DNA from: Pezizomycotina sp. ARF18
Taxonomy: Eukaryota; Ascomycota
Reading direction: 5' to 3'
NCBI GenBank assembly: GCA_002224055.1
Contig: AZLU01000103.1
Span: forward strand, 32,716 to 96,715
Length of the DNA: 64,000 nucleotides
Made by a program: the position numbers and the translations under genes. Below the pieces are notes generated by a model, which was not told where the DNA came from, made no database searches, and saw nothing but the letters and a program-made list of their open reading frames with translations. This document shows positions 35,058 through 48,100 of the stretch, one piece after another (position 1 is the first letter of the stretch; each line of letters begins with the position of its first letter).

Positions 35058-38000
35058 ATCGTCGGAGACGAAAAAGCAGCGATAGTCAGGCCAAAGGATA
35101 TTCTCTATATCCGCCTGTTTAAGAAAGAAGAAAAAGATGTTAGTAGTGATCAGAAATGATGGATGCATAAACAACGCTTCCTGGTTACATGAAGTATGAA
35201 AAAACATGTAGGGGAAAGAAATATCCTCCAGAAGAGAACTAGACATCCATTTCTCGCTCTTCTATATGTGTCTCCATTTCAACTCTTCTGCAGAGACATA
35301 AAAAAAAAGGAATAATAAGAGATCTTGTGGATAGTACCCAGTGCTGTAGTGTAACGCTTTGTTTAATCTTCCTTTGGTAACTCCCCTTCCCTCTTTCAGC
35401 AAACAAAGCAATAGGCGCCGTGCATTCACAGGAGAGCAATACGAATACCAATGAAGGAGAAATAAACCGGAGCGGATGAAAAGGGCGATGGACGAGAGAG
35501 AGTCTAGGAAAAAAAAAAAAAAGAGTCAGAAATCCAAGAGGTTCAGTATCCCCTTACCTTTCTCTCTCTTTTGTCTTTTTTTTTTTTTTCTTCTAATTAC
35601 TTTATTGTTATTTTTAACTCTTCGTAAATAAAAAAAGAAAGAGAGAAAAGGACGGTTCTTTGACCCTGGAAAGAATAAAATTAAAGGAGAATAGTGAGGA
35701 TGTAATTAAGCAAGCACTAAGTAAATAATTAAAAATGGCAGTAGCGGGCAAAAGTAAATAAAAATAATAGTAAAGGCAGAGGAAAGAGCTATTAAAGGGG
35801 AAAATGCTGTCGCAAAGAGCAACCGGACCACCACAGGAAGAAGGGAAAAAAAAAAAAAAAAAAAAAGGGCGAAAAAAGTGCTTTTTTTTAAAACACGAGC
35901 CAGCCAATCCGACAAATAGAAAAATTAAAAAAGAGGCAAGAAAAGACATCTTATACAACAACAACTGCTCGGTGAATGAAACCGAAATAGCTGTGAAGAA
36001 ACAAAACGCTTCCTTTTTCAATAATGGATTGGAATTCTATCAATTATAGGGGTATTTTGAACTGCTGGTTTTCTTTCCTTACCTTGGTCTAGGTTTTGTC
36101 TGAGTTCCCGAGGAGTGGTTACCTTCTTTTCCTATTCCCAGCTTAAACACAAGCAGGGCGGAGCCTTGCCAAAATTAAATAATTTTGCAGGTAAAACAAC
36201 AGGTGAGAAAATAGGTAAGATGCAATATAGATGGATTAGTTTCTATAACGAGAGGCCGAGAAGTGATAAACGGGAAAAAGAATTCAATATTAGAGATATG
36301 CGCGAGATTAATCATATAGAGTAAATGATCAGTATCAAATAGCGACTGGGGCCGTTTCTCCTTCTAGTCTTCTTGAGTCTTATGCTTAAAGGGGGAGCGC
36401 TTCTCCTTCCAGGAGATCGACTCGATTCGGCTGAGAAAGACTAGACGAACAAACGAAAGGCAAGAATAGATAGGGTATATTATTAAGATTAATAGATAGA
36501 GGAGGATATGTGTTATCACAGAAAACGATCACAATGGGACGGACGACTCCAGAGTTGACCGAGAAAGACACTCCTGCCGCACCCAAAAACGAGAGGATGA
36601 TGCGTCAAAAGAGAAAAGGGCGGAGTTGGAAATGATATATCTGAAGCGAAGCGAAGGAATTGAGAAAATTAATGAAGAGAAAAGAAAAGGGAGGAAAGAA
36701 GAAACAAAAAGAAAACGAGAGTGTGGATAGGACGGGATAGAAGGGGGTCATGCTTGAAAAAAGATCGATGAGACAGAAGGGGATACAAATTACCAGTACT
36801 AACGAGAAGTATTCTTTTTTTTTTTTTTTTTTTTTTTTTTATCAAGAGGATAAAAATTTTCATTTTCTTTTCTCTTTGTCGTCTTTTTTTTTCACGGTCG
36901 ATATTTACTTTCATATATTTCCTATTGGAAGTAACTTTTGGAGGGCAGCTAATAATATTTTTTTTTTTTTTTTTTTTTTTAGAAGCTTAACATGCGCATG
37001 TGTACAACAGCGGACAGTAAAAGGGGAGCGAATTTTTGATTGGCCCCTTGACCTTCCTTTTAGTCGAAAGAAACTCTGGATATATACTTTCAAGGATTAG
37101 GAGGAAGATAACCTACATAACTCAAAACCCGGGGGAGAAAGAGCTAAGGGGGATTTTGTCCCTACATCTGGCGCGCTGTTCCTGCGGAAAGATCGAAAGC
37201 TCCAATAGCTCCACCTACGCCAGAATCCATTTACGTTTTAAAACGGGATTAATATGGATCGCTAAAACTGAGATTCTGAGGGTTTAAGTGGGCGAAAGAA
37301 AAAATAGAACCATCCCATCTGAGTATCTTTCGTTGACCAGCTACTACTAGTAGCTTCCGCTTAGCTCCACATTTAAACGAGAAGATCGAACATTGGTGAG
37401 GTAGGTTTGGCTTTTTGTCCAAGCGAAGGTGGCGCTTCACAACGAGTATTACTAGAACGACTGGCAACTTACGTTCTATCAAGTCCAAAGGAATCCCCAG
37501 AAATAAGCACAAATTAATCAGCCTTTCATGATACACGAAAAGTTCTAACTGTCGATATTATACTATTAATAAAGCAATATGACTCCAAAGCGGATTATTT
37601 GAGATACTTCCCATCTGTCTGTCGCTCAGATACAACTGTATATTTCTGTATCAAAGTTGGTGAGAACTGCTTGGAAGAATTGTGAGGTGTGACTATTTAG
37701 GGATTCCTTGTGGGTAGTTCGCGCTGGTCTTTCTCTCCTGCACGCAAAATGCCTCTTCCGATAATACGAGCTATCGGCGGCCAAAAAGTTCCCTTGTTTT
37801 AAGCCTTCGGGCGAGACTCGATGAGGATGAAAAGAAAATGCCGTTTTCAGTGTCACCCTGAAGTGGAGACTCTACGATAAAATTTCTAACACTCGATTAC
37901 AATAATTGAGAAGCGCCAGTTGCTTCTGTTAAACTGCCAATATTATATACATACATATTATTTTCTAAACTTCAGATATCAATCGACAATCGAACCGACG

Positions 38001-41000
38001 ATTCCGCTTTGCATGCTAAGGAGGAGTATATAGCACCGATCGCGATCCTAAAGAGTCGGATTGGCCTGCTCTGCAAAACGAAGATCATGACTGACTTGAA
38101 ACTACATGCACCGCAAAAAAAAAAAAAAAAAAAAACCGGGGATCTGCTACATCGACCGTTTCCTTTAGCTACTATAGACTCCTTGCGGCTCCAATCTGGA
38201 GACATCTGGAGAAATTCCACACCTGGAAACTTAGCCGCAAGCGACAACGCTACCTTGCAAATCGCCGAGGAGACTTTTGAAGCCAAATGAGCTAACCCTG
38301 GAGTGTTTTTCTTCCATTAAACAACCAATCTTTCACCAGCATTTCTATCCAGCCAATAAAAAGATAAAGAATAAAAATGAGGAGAGGGAAAAAAAAAAGG
38401 GGGGGGGGGAGAGAGAGAGAGAGAAAGGCGACCGTGCAGGAGGTGAAGCCGCTCGTGCTATATTTCTCAAAGATTTCAGCGGAATTACGGGAGCTACACG
38501 ATCTGGACAGCTCCCTATACCCGCAAAATTTATAGCCTTTCAAAGCTTCTCAACGAGAGCCGAGTAAAGGCTATCCTATAGTCCGTATAACTTCAAGTGA
38601 AAGACAAAACCTTTGATCGTTTCATTCTCAATTCTGCACTTCTGACTATATTCTCGTCTACTTTAGCAATCGCACTTACCTATATCGTGCAACGACAATT
38701 ACAACAACCTGTTTAGGAATGGCGTGTGATTGTGAACTCTCGGGTTCGACGGCAATGCAGTGGCGGGGAGGCCAATCCAGCGTGCCAGCCAAAAACAGTC
38801 AGACCCCCCAAAAGCAGCGAAGGAATTGCAGCAGTTAATTTTACTGCTGTCACAACCGAAATTACGTGCAGAATGGAAGGCACAGAGCTAATGTTTTTGT
38901 TAACTAGGGGGGAGGGGAGCTTTCCTATAAATAGATAGACCAACTCGTGTTACCAAGGATCCTGGGCAGGCTCGATACTTGTTTTATTGCTTTCTTTTCC
39001 GTAAGAAAGGTAATTAAGTATTTGTGTTTGGAAAAGGTAATGTTCAGTTTAACCTTCGTCACTCCCTTGAGCCTGAAAAGTTGAGAGAAACAGCGATGGT
39101 GATTGTTTGGAGGTTTTGTGACGAAAAGCTAAGGCTTTTCAAACACCAGTCACGGAGTAAAGGGAAACAATTTTCAAGGGGCTCCCTTTTTTGTCTTCCA
39201 ATTATAACATCACCAATATCTCGATTTCCCCCTTTTTCGCCAAGTGCCAATGGGATATTGGAACTCAAGCACACTTATCGAGCCACGGGGAAACCTTCCA
39301 ACGAATAACTGCCCCCCTTTTTTTGGCAAGGGGTTTAGGAGTACAGTTCTGACGAAACGACTTCTAGACATTCTTGCACGACCGTAAAAGGGACCTAACA
39401 GAAGAGCCGGCGAGACTGCTTAAACGAAAGCAAATCATACACAGTTAATTACTAAGTATATACACCGTCACGATTTGGAAAAAAAAAAGCCCCCTCTCCT
39501 CTCATACATCGGAGGATTCAGATAATCTAATAAGATCGAAAAGAACAACGAAAGGTGTTCTTATTTTCTGAAATTTCGTAAGCGTCTGAGACTCTTGATC
39601 GTAGGGATTTTCCGTCCCAAGCAAGCAAATTGTTGACTGATCATGAACAGGCTTTTGTTTTTCTTTTTTTTTTTTTTTTTTTTTTGCTTCTTCGAGCCGG
39701 CGGGCTGTTTTTTAGGAGGTTATTCGTAGGTATTCCGCGAGGGTTATCGAAGATGAAGTTGGTATCTTTTTTTCTGGCTCCATTTCCAAATCAAGCCCTG
39801 GAAATGAACGATAGGGGATTCAGACAATATCCTTTATATACACGTATAGAGAACACAACTCTTTGGAAATAACTGAATAATTAGACTAGGAGGGAGAGGG
39901 AAAAAAAGGTGAGAAGAATACCCCAGTAGTAAACGAGGGCCACTACTACTAAGTAGCTAGTATCTTGGGTGCTCCCTTCTCGATCCAGCCTGGGGGATCC
40001 GCTCATTCCACAAGATCGGATCCTAATCATTGCCCGAAATATCCATCCCAAGTGCTTTTCTTACTGCTGGCTGAGACCTGTGTGGGCAGTGCCAGTCGGC
40101 CAGATATTAAGACCCTTGTTTCTTCTTTTTACTCATCTAAGAATGAACCCGGTAAAATCGCCTTCTAAAACGTCTAATCAAAAGGTGATAAAAAAGAATA
40201 ACTATTACTTACCACTGCTGTGCTGCAACACACTGACGTTGCCAGGGTTTTATAAAAGCGTCTTATATGAAATGAGGTTTATAAATAAATCAGAAAAAAA
40301 AATTGGGTCCCAAATAGCAACAATAACAAAACCCTGGTTAGGATTCTCTTTGACTTGGTCTTGGGATAGCGGCTCTTCGATTGCGATATATTGCATGATT
40401 CCGTTCAAGTAACCTTGAGTGATAAACTTCGTGCACAACGATCATCAATAATATAACTTCTATACACCAGTCGAAAATAAACAAATATACCTACCGTGCT
40501 AAAATTTCTTGTCGGTGGGTTGCTTTTTGCCGGTGTTATATACCACTCTCTCCCCTTTTTTTTCTATCATCTATATATATCAAAGACGACTATCATCGAC
40601 TACGCAGTATATATCTATACCTTCGGCCCCCTTCTCTGTCTTCATTTCTCTTTCCTAGCGACAAGATCTTTTCCTGTGCGATTTGATCAGGATCAGAAAG
40701 GTGAGCGTATTTTCATAGATATGCTCTATAAATAGGGAGGGAAAAAAAAAAGGAAAAATTTTTAGCGTCGGTTTCTTTCGGCTACCTCAGAAATTCTTCA
40801 CTCTTAAAACTTGTACCTATTCACAGAATAATAAATATATCAGTCCTAAACAGACTTAATTTATAATAATAATAATAATAAATACTACTACTATTAATTT
40901 ATTATTATTTATCTATTCTCCTTTTTTTTTTTTTTAATTTGATTATTCTGCAATCTGCTTTTAACATGCAATAAATACTATAACATCACGAATAGATCTT

Positions 41001-42981
41001 CCCTCGTTTTCCGTCTCTATATCCTATATCCTTTTATTCTCTCTCCTTCCTATCGTTCCATCCAAAGTCCAAGCTACAAAGTCCACAAAGTCTACAAATC
41101 TAATCGATTACTGTAGTTAATTTGGCCCTGTCCAATACGTCTAGTACATCGCCAACCGTCGTTTTCTAAACCACCCCGCTCTTTGCTCCCTCGTTTTTCT
41201 GTTTTAGGTTTATAGATATACCTATATATACTTATTATAAGATATCTTCTCATTACTCGTTTTTACGACATTCCTTTCTCGGATATCATTCCTCTGCAGC
41301 GTGCTTCATTCCCTTGTCGGTGACATACTTATTCTAGCCTTTTATTTATTTTATTTATTATTATTTATTTATTTATTAAAAAAAAAAACTGTCTTTTTAT
41401 GTATCACTTAATATTATGGAGCCGTGTCGGTCCCTGCTTTCGCTCTAAGCTTTTCTCTTCAAATTTCCCTATCTATTCCTCCCTTTTGTTGGAAAAAACG
41501 ATAACTACTTACTATTTATCTTTTCCAATTGTGCTGTTGTAAGTTGCCTACACTATTTTCGCCACAACTTTCAACGCAAGTAATAGTGCGGCTTTATTAC
41601 GTCCCCTTTCTTTATAAACCAGAGCTATAAATCGATAAACTTTGTTTTCTTCACGGCTTTTCTATCACTTGCCTGTTTGGTTGCAAAAGAGATCGTGGAA
41701 AGTTCTCGATAACTAACTCTGCATTCTTCCAAAGGAGGGTATACCTATCCGAGCTCCACTTTCCGATTCCACCTTGATCCTCCCTTTCGTTCCGACTTAT
41801 ATCGTATATCGACCACCACCTATCAAGGCTTAATCCCCAGGCAGATTGTCTCTCGTGGCTACTTCGTCTCGTCAAGAAAAGTTTTCTAAGCCATTTGTCA
41901 TATCAGCTAGGCTTCTCCAGTTTTTTGGAGCAGGGAAGGTTTCTTGGGAAGCAAGGGGTCGTAATTAGCAAAAAACCTCGTCCGTCTTTCTACACACCAA
42001 GATCAGCAAGGGAGTTTTTGACATCTTCATATTCTCGTTGTTGAAGAAGGACTGCGTGCCGCTTAGCCCCACTGTGAGTTTCGCCCGCCCTGTCCTGCCA
42101 TCATTCTTCTATAGTCTATTATTATTATATATTTTTTTCGCCCATTCTCCACGTTATATAAATGTCTTTTTCGCAATAATATATAATATTTTTTCAGTCA
42201 TGATTGATGACGGAAATCGAACCTGTCTTTGCTTTCAGCCGTAGAATAAACTAACTGACGGCTCTTCGCTAGGTACAGGGTAGTTGATATTTGGGTGCAT
42301 TAGCTTGCGATATTCTTGAAGCACACACTAAGGTCTTGGATAAATTCCTTCCAGCCACGCTTTTGGAAATAGAGCAAAATCAGCCTTCCCAAACCCGCCT
42401 TTGCTTTTGTAGGCGACCACGTTTTTTGAACCTTTTCCCGCATATTTCGACTCTAATTTTGGCAGTTTTTGTCGCCTTGGTCGAAATCGTCGCTATACGG
42501 TCGATTGTTGAGGTCTATTGAGTCCTTATATCAGGCCGCCGAGTCTCGTACACTCGTTCTCGAAATTTTAAAGTGACACGATATCCAACTTTCAGTGCAC
42601 AAACACAACTACCAATTTGCTCAACGAGCTAGCTCTGGCATTTTGCTGGCATTCTTTTAAATCTTCGCTTTCCCCCGCTTCGAATTCTTTTTCTTTTTTT
42701 TTTTTGTTTTTTTCCAAGGGCGATTTCTGGAAATTGATCGTACCAACCCCGCTCTTCTGAGCTAAAAAGGACGGACGTTCTTTGTTCCACTTTTATCCGA
42801 ATTGCATAATTTCTACATATACCCTTTCATTTCTCTAGAAAATTTTCTTTCTTGATTTTCAATTTTTCTTATATTTTTAACCCATTTGCTGCTTGTTTGG
42901 CATATAATTTTTTTTTTGAGTTATCTTAAGTTTGCTTTCTAAAGTTATCCAAGAGCAAGCCCTAGACCAAAGGGCTCAATT
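35058..42981. other. 7.9-kb gene-free region between chitin synthase and SKT5-like genes
   Basis: The two flanking genes are divergent, so this is one very long intergenic region. Chitin-synthase-proximal sequence (35100-36000) is purine-rich on the plus strand, that is CT-rich in its own mRNA sense. SKT5-proximal sequence (41000-42980) is CT-rich on the plus strand, consistent with long leaders. It contains T-runs at 36815-36840 and about 36958-36980, an A-run near 38116-38134, a G-run then (GA)n at 38400-38425, and another T-run near 39663-39685. Many ORFs of 60-105 codons were inspected; none resembles a known family or shows linked exons. Non-coding transcripts cannot be excluded. Confidence 0.55.
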
Positions 42982-45111
42982 ATGGTTTCGGCTTCTCCAC
43001 CGCTAAAAAATGGCGCAAATGATAATAGTGCGCTGTCATCAGAGGCACCGCAAGTTTCGTCGCAAACCAGTAGCGGGTTCGAATAATCCCAACGAAACTG
43101 GATCTTACGAATCATCTTACCACGCCTACCATCCACAATCCGGTACTGCTTCAGAAGGCGAGTAACAGCTCCGGCCGTGGCATCAGCCCTAATAGGGCAC
43201 AAGGCAACTCGCAGAGCATTGATATGGGCGCTATCGATGCTCAACATGCCCGATGAGGCGCAATACCACTACTCGCCCAATAGCCAAAATCAAACGCATG
43301 CGGCATATGTTACAACCCGCTTACATGAATGTCGACTACCACCAACCGCAAAGCGCCATCATATCTTCCGGCGGGAGCGATCACAGCCGAACCTCTAGTC
43401 AATCGTCGATGGAACGCATCGAGGAGGAATTCGCAAACCAGAACCTCGACGCCGAAGATGGGATCCCTGCCCAGATGGTGCCTCAATTGGCATATCACCA
43501 CAATCTTTTCGAAGAGGACGGCCAACCAAAGAAAAAGGAAGAAGCTTCGCCATCGCCGAGCGCCTCTCAAGAAGCCGTGAATTCAAACCACCTTGCGCCA
43601 TCCTCGAGAGCACCAAATCGAAAGTCTAACAACGCACGTTCAATGTATTCCGTCTATAGTCAGATGCGAGGGACAGGGACACCTCGCCGGGACGTGCTCG
43701 GATAGCTTCCGGCCATCACAGGACGCGGTCTGTCCACTCAAACGATAGTAGACGTTCCAGCCTCAGTGACCCTTACACGCCTGTAGCAACTTTTGATAAC
43801 TCTCACCTAAAAGATGCCGTTGGCACAAACGCATCCTTAATGAGCCATCAGAAAACGCTTCAGATGTACCGTGAGCAGCTCAAAAAGACTAGCGACCCGA
43901 ATTTACACTATGAATTCGCACTGTTCCTTGTTTCCGCAGCCCAGGCAATCGAAGTGGACCCCAACGCCGAAGAAATGGGATCAAGGTCGCACGCGCGTCT
44001 CCAAAGGGCTCCACCATCGCCCTGTCGCCCGCTGAAGAGCGGGATAAGCTTCTTAAAGAAGCGAACCTATATTACAACGCCTAGCGGATCGTTCCTTTCC
44101 TTTCGCTCAATATTTCTTGGCTGATGCTTTAAGTTCGGGCCTCTTCAACAATGGGAAACCGGATTTGGACAAGGCTTTCCCGCTCTTTGTCGCTGCCAGC
44201 AAACACGGCCACGCCGAGTCGGGTTACCGCGCTGCCTTATCCTACGAATTCGGCTGGGGTTGCCGTAAGGATCCCGCAAAGGCTGTCCAATTCTATCGTA
44301 CCGCAGCTTCGAAAAATCATCCCGGAGCAATGATGAGGCTTTCAGACGCTTGCTGAAGGGCGGCCTCGGCATCCAAAATGGTTACAAGGAAGGTTTGAAG
44401 TGGTTAAAACGTGCCAACGACGTATCCGATACCATGTACTTCAATGCGCCTTATGAGCTTGCCTGCCTGCATGAAAACGGCGATGGTAGAGATGTGTTCA
44501 AGGATGAGCCGTACGCAGCCCAGCTTTTACCAGGGCAGCAGAGCTAGGGCACGCGTATGCGAGCTACAGGATGGGCGACGCTTACGAGCACGGCAAGCTT
44601 GAGTGTCCAGAGATCCTGCTCTAAGTATCCACTTCTACACAGGTGCGGCTGAGAAGGGCGTTCCGGAGGCTATGATGGCCTTGTGCGCTTGGTATCTAGT
44701 AGGAGCAGAGCCTATATTGGAAGCGGATCAGGAAGAAGCCTACCTGTGGGCTAGGAAAGCTGCTGACGCTGGTTAGTTGTTCCTTTTAACTTGCCTTTTC
44801 CCCTGCTCTTTCTAACTTGCAATCTTTTTTTTAAAAAAAATAGGATATTATAAAGCCGAGTACGCCGTCGGATATTTACGGAAATGGAATCGGCTGCCGA
44901 CAAGACGGACTGGAAGCAAACGTTTGTACGTTAAAGCGGCTGAGCACGGCGACGACCGCGCAAAGAGCCGATTACAAACAATAGCTGCGGCGGCCTCCAA
45001 AGAGATCGACTCTTACTCGAAAGACAAGAAGAAGAACAAGGATAAGGAGAGATCCGCAGCAAGAACCGCCTCGAAAAAGAGCGGCCGACCGAGAACGACA
45101 AAGATTGCGTG
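42982..45111 (+). CDS. SKT5: Chitin synthase activator, Skt5/Chs4-like Sel1-repeat protein
   Basis: Skt5/Chs4 binds and activates Chs3-type chitin synthase at the cell cortex. The ATG at 42982 gives MVSASPPLKNGANDNSALSS, followed by a long Ser/Asn/Gln-rich disordered region. It includes NVDYHQPQSAIISSGGSDHS and MVPQLAYHHNLFEEDGQP. Sel1 repeats begin after MSHQKTLQMYREQLKKTSDP: AFPLFVAASKHGHAESGYRA, YEFGWGCRKDPAKAVQFYRT, YKEGLKWLKRAN, ALSIHFYTGAAEKGVPEAMM, EEAYLWARKAADA. An intron at 44772-44843 (GTTAGT..TAG) joins GYYKAEYAVGYF. The C-terminus is Lys-rich and stops at 45111 in the open frame; a neighbouring frame suggests a prenylation box (see findings). Frameshifts occur near 43078, 43165, 44045 and 44540. 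Distinguishing Skt5 from other fungal Chs regulatory Sel1 proteins is less certain than the family. Confidence 0.87.
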
Positions 45112-48100
45112 ACATGTGATACGCTATCTTTATATTTTATTTGTTTTGTTAGATTTCATTCCCTTCTTTCTTCGTTTCTCGTGGCTTCTCACATTCCCTA
45201 ATATTTGATCATTTAATACTTCTGCTTCAAAGGACAATTTTCTGGTTGCATCTTCGTGCCCTTTTTTTTTTTTTTTTTTTTTTAACTTTTCTGTTCTTCG
45301 ATTGTTCAACCAACAGCTTTGCATCATATATTTTTCATTATAGGAGTTTAGCCTTAACGACCTTAACGACCCTGTCTCTTTTCACCTTTCTTCCTTTTCA
45401 TCGATCACATTTTCCCCTGTCTTTCCTTCTTTCCATTTCTTTTAGCATTATATAATATAATATCCTAGATACTTCTGTTTTCCCATCTTCACGGTGCCTT
45501 TTTAGGCTTCATAACTCCCTTTGTATCGCACCTGCTTCTCTCCGCTTCTTTTTTCTCTCTTTCTAATTCATTCATCTGTTGTAACACCCTTGCTTTTCTC
45601 GTTAAAAAATATTTGGCGATTTTATTTGACCACAATTTCACTCGCGATGGGATATCCATGCTTTTCTTTTCTTCTTTATTTTCTCTAACAAACGAAACTT
45701 GTACAATAGTCTTTAATTGCCCTGGAGTGGATCTCGACAATCAAGGCTCAAAAAAACTGCTCGAAACCTACTGGCTGATACGCTGTATGTATCAGTCTCG
45801 CGGGGACGCATTTACAGGGGCATTCGCTTCGTTTTATGGGTTATAAAAGGTGCGTCTTTGCTCGAGGCTACGTGTGTTAGTTAACAGCTATGAAATTATA
45901 ATGTACGAATATTTTTCACTATGAAATTATAATGTACGAATATTTTTCGGTGATATAGGAGTATACCAATTAATACATGCTGAAATACCCAGATAATAAA
46001 GTTAATATTTTGGGAGAGCATATATAGTATCAGATCGAAAAGCATGCTCCTCAAAGCTCGTCGTGGGCAATTCAACGCACATATATAAAGCGTTTATATA
46101 TCCCATTCATTCAAATTAGGAACACTAGTACTTTACCATGAACGTAATTGTGCTTGGGTATATACCAGACACATAGTACAGAGCCTTTTAGTTAAATACA
46201 ACGAAACGGCGCTTATTCAAGGGCTAGTTCTAATGAAGAGCAATGAAAACTTGCGTAGTTAGCGTTTGCCTTATATAGGGCTTTTGATCGCGAACTTTTC
46301 TTAGATTCCTATTAAAGCTCGGTCTGTGCATTCGTCAATTTATTCCCAAGTTACCTTTCTTTATATATTCCTTTAAACTATACCAGATCCGACTTGGAAA
46401 TATCAATATATAGATATCATATAAATACCAAGACCAAAAAGAAAAATACCTTCTGAGGATTCAATCGCGGCCAAGAGCCAAGTTTTCGCTTCGTACGACA
46501 AATGTCCGATAACAAGAGCGGGTCTTTTCATTCTGGGAAAGTAAGATGACAATAGGCGAACGCGAAAAAAGATTCTGAGATTATTTCTTGAAGACCGCTA
46601 CTCCCTAGAATAGGATAGTCATAAAAAACATGGATTTTTTTTTTTTTTTTTTTGAACGTTACTTTCGCGATGCAAGCTGCAAGCAATCGAACGAGTGGAG
46701 CTTCCACGACCTCAGCATAAAAGCAGCAAAACGGCCGGCTTGGCCCGAGACTTTCAGCGTTTCAACTGGTGCTCGAGAGGTTTTAGAATGTTAAAGCACT
46801 CAACATTTTTTTTCGCCTAGCTATCATATAGATTTGAGTTTGTAAGTGCTTTGGAGAAATCATTTACTCATAACCAAGTCCATTTAGAAACTCATGTGAT
46901 ATATATTTTTATATTTTTTCATGGGAAGGAAATTTTTTGTCTCGGTCAGTGCCCCAAGTGCTCGGGACTGCTGAGGAAAATTGACTCTGATTGCGCGGGT
47001 TTCTTGATAAAAATAACGTAAAAATGTTTCTTTCTTAGAAGGAATCACTTATATAGTGCCTTGTTATTATTATTCCCAATCCCAATAGCCCTCCCCAATA
47101 CCGCAAGGTGAGAGAATCATCTCTTCTTGTAGGACCATGTGTGAAATGTCTCCCTGCTCTTCGCACCAAGGGATATGACCATGCCCCATCAGCTGGAAGA
47201 GGATGTTGCGTTTTGCCCAGGCGCGGGTGCCCTTGAGAGAGAGAGAGAGAGAGTAAAGTCTTGATTGAGCAATGTCAATTTTTTTTGTCAATTGCACCAT
47301 AAGCTATCCCTAGCTTCTAATCCTTTGGAAATTGCACATCCGGGAAAAGAAAAACGCATTTCTTGTACGATATCCCACTTCCCTCCACTGCTCCTCTTTT
47401 CATGTAACACACTGCCAGGCGACGCGAGTGAGGAGATTTTAGACTTGCATATGCGGCTACCCGGACACCACAGGATGGAAAGACGGGAGAGATCTGAATT
47501 GCTATAGTAGGATCTGGCTTCAATAATATTCTCTATATAAATTGCAAGAGAACAGAATTTTTCCCCTCGGATTGATTTTTCCTTTCCCATCCTAGGACTC
47601 TCAAGCCTAGGTCCAAAAGGTCTCATTCCCTGTCCTTCACCCTGTAAGCTGCACCATCGTCGCATGGGGGAAGGGGGGGGGGGGGGTAGGGTAGAAAGGG
47701 GCGTTATTTTGTTAGAATTATAAATGACGTTTGATTAGGATGCGTACTATATTGAGGAGGTGGAAAATATGCAAATGCTGGAAGAACGAAATGAACCATG
47801 AGAAGATGTAAAAAGAGCTCTTCTTATTTCAAAACTGCTTTACTTCTTTGGCTTGTAACGTAATTTCATACCTTTTGAATAGTTTAGAGCGTATTCCTCC
47901 TTCATTAGGAAACACCATCCTTGATACCTGTTATTAGATTGGACGAGGTAGAAAAAAGAATCTCCTTTGCGAACGTTACAAACGAGGTAACAGTCGCACA
48001 GAGGTAAGTAAGTATATATGATCTGATAAATTAGACGAGAGTTAAAAGAAGGATAGATATAGGCTGTGATAGAGACTGAGAAGAGCAGAAGCAGAGGTAG

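Noticed and set aside
35614-36049. Open frames made of poly(Phe) or poly(Lys)
   Set aside because: They simply translate A/T homopolymer and low-complexity sequence, with no conserved content.
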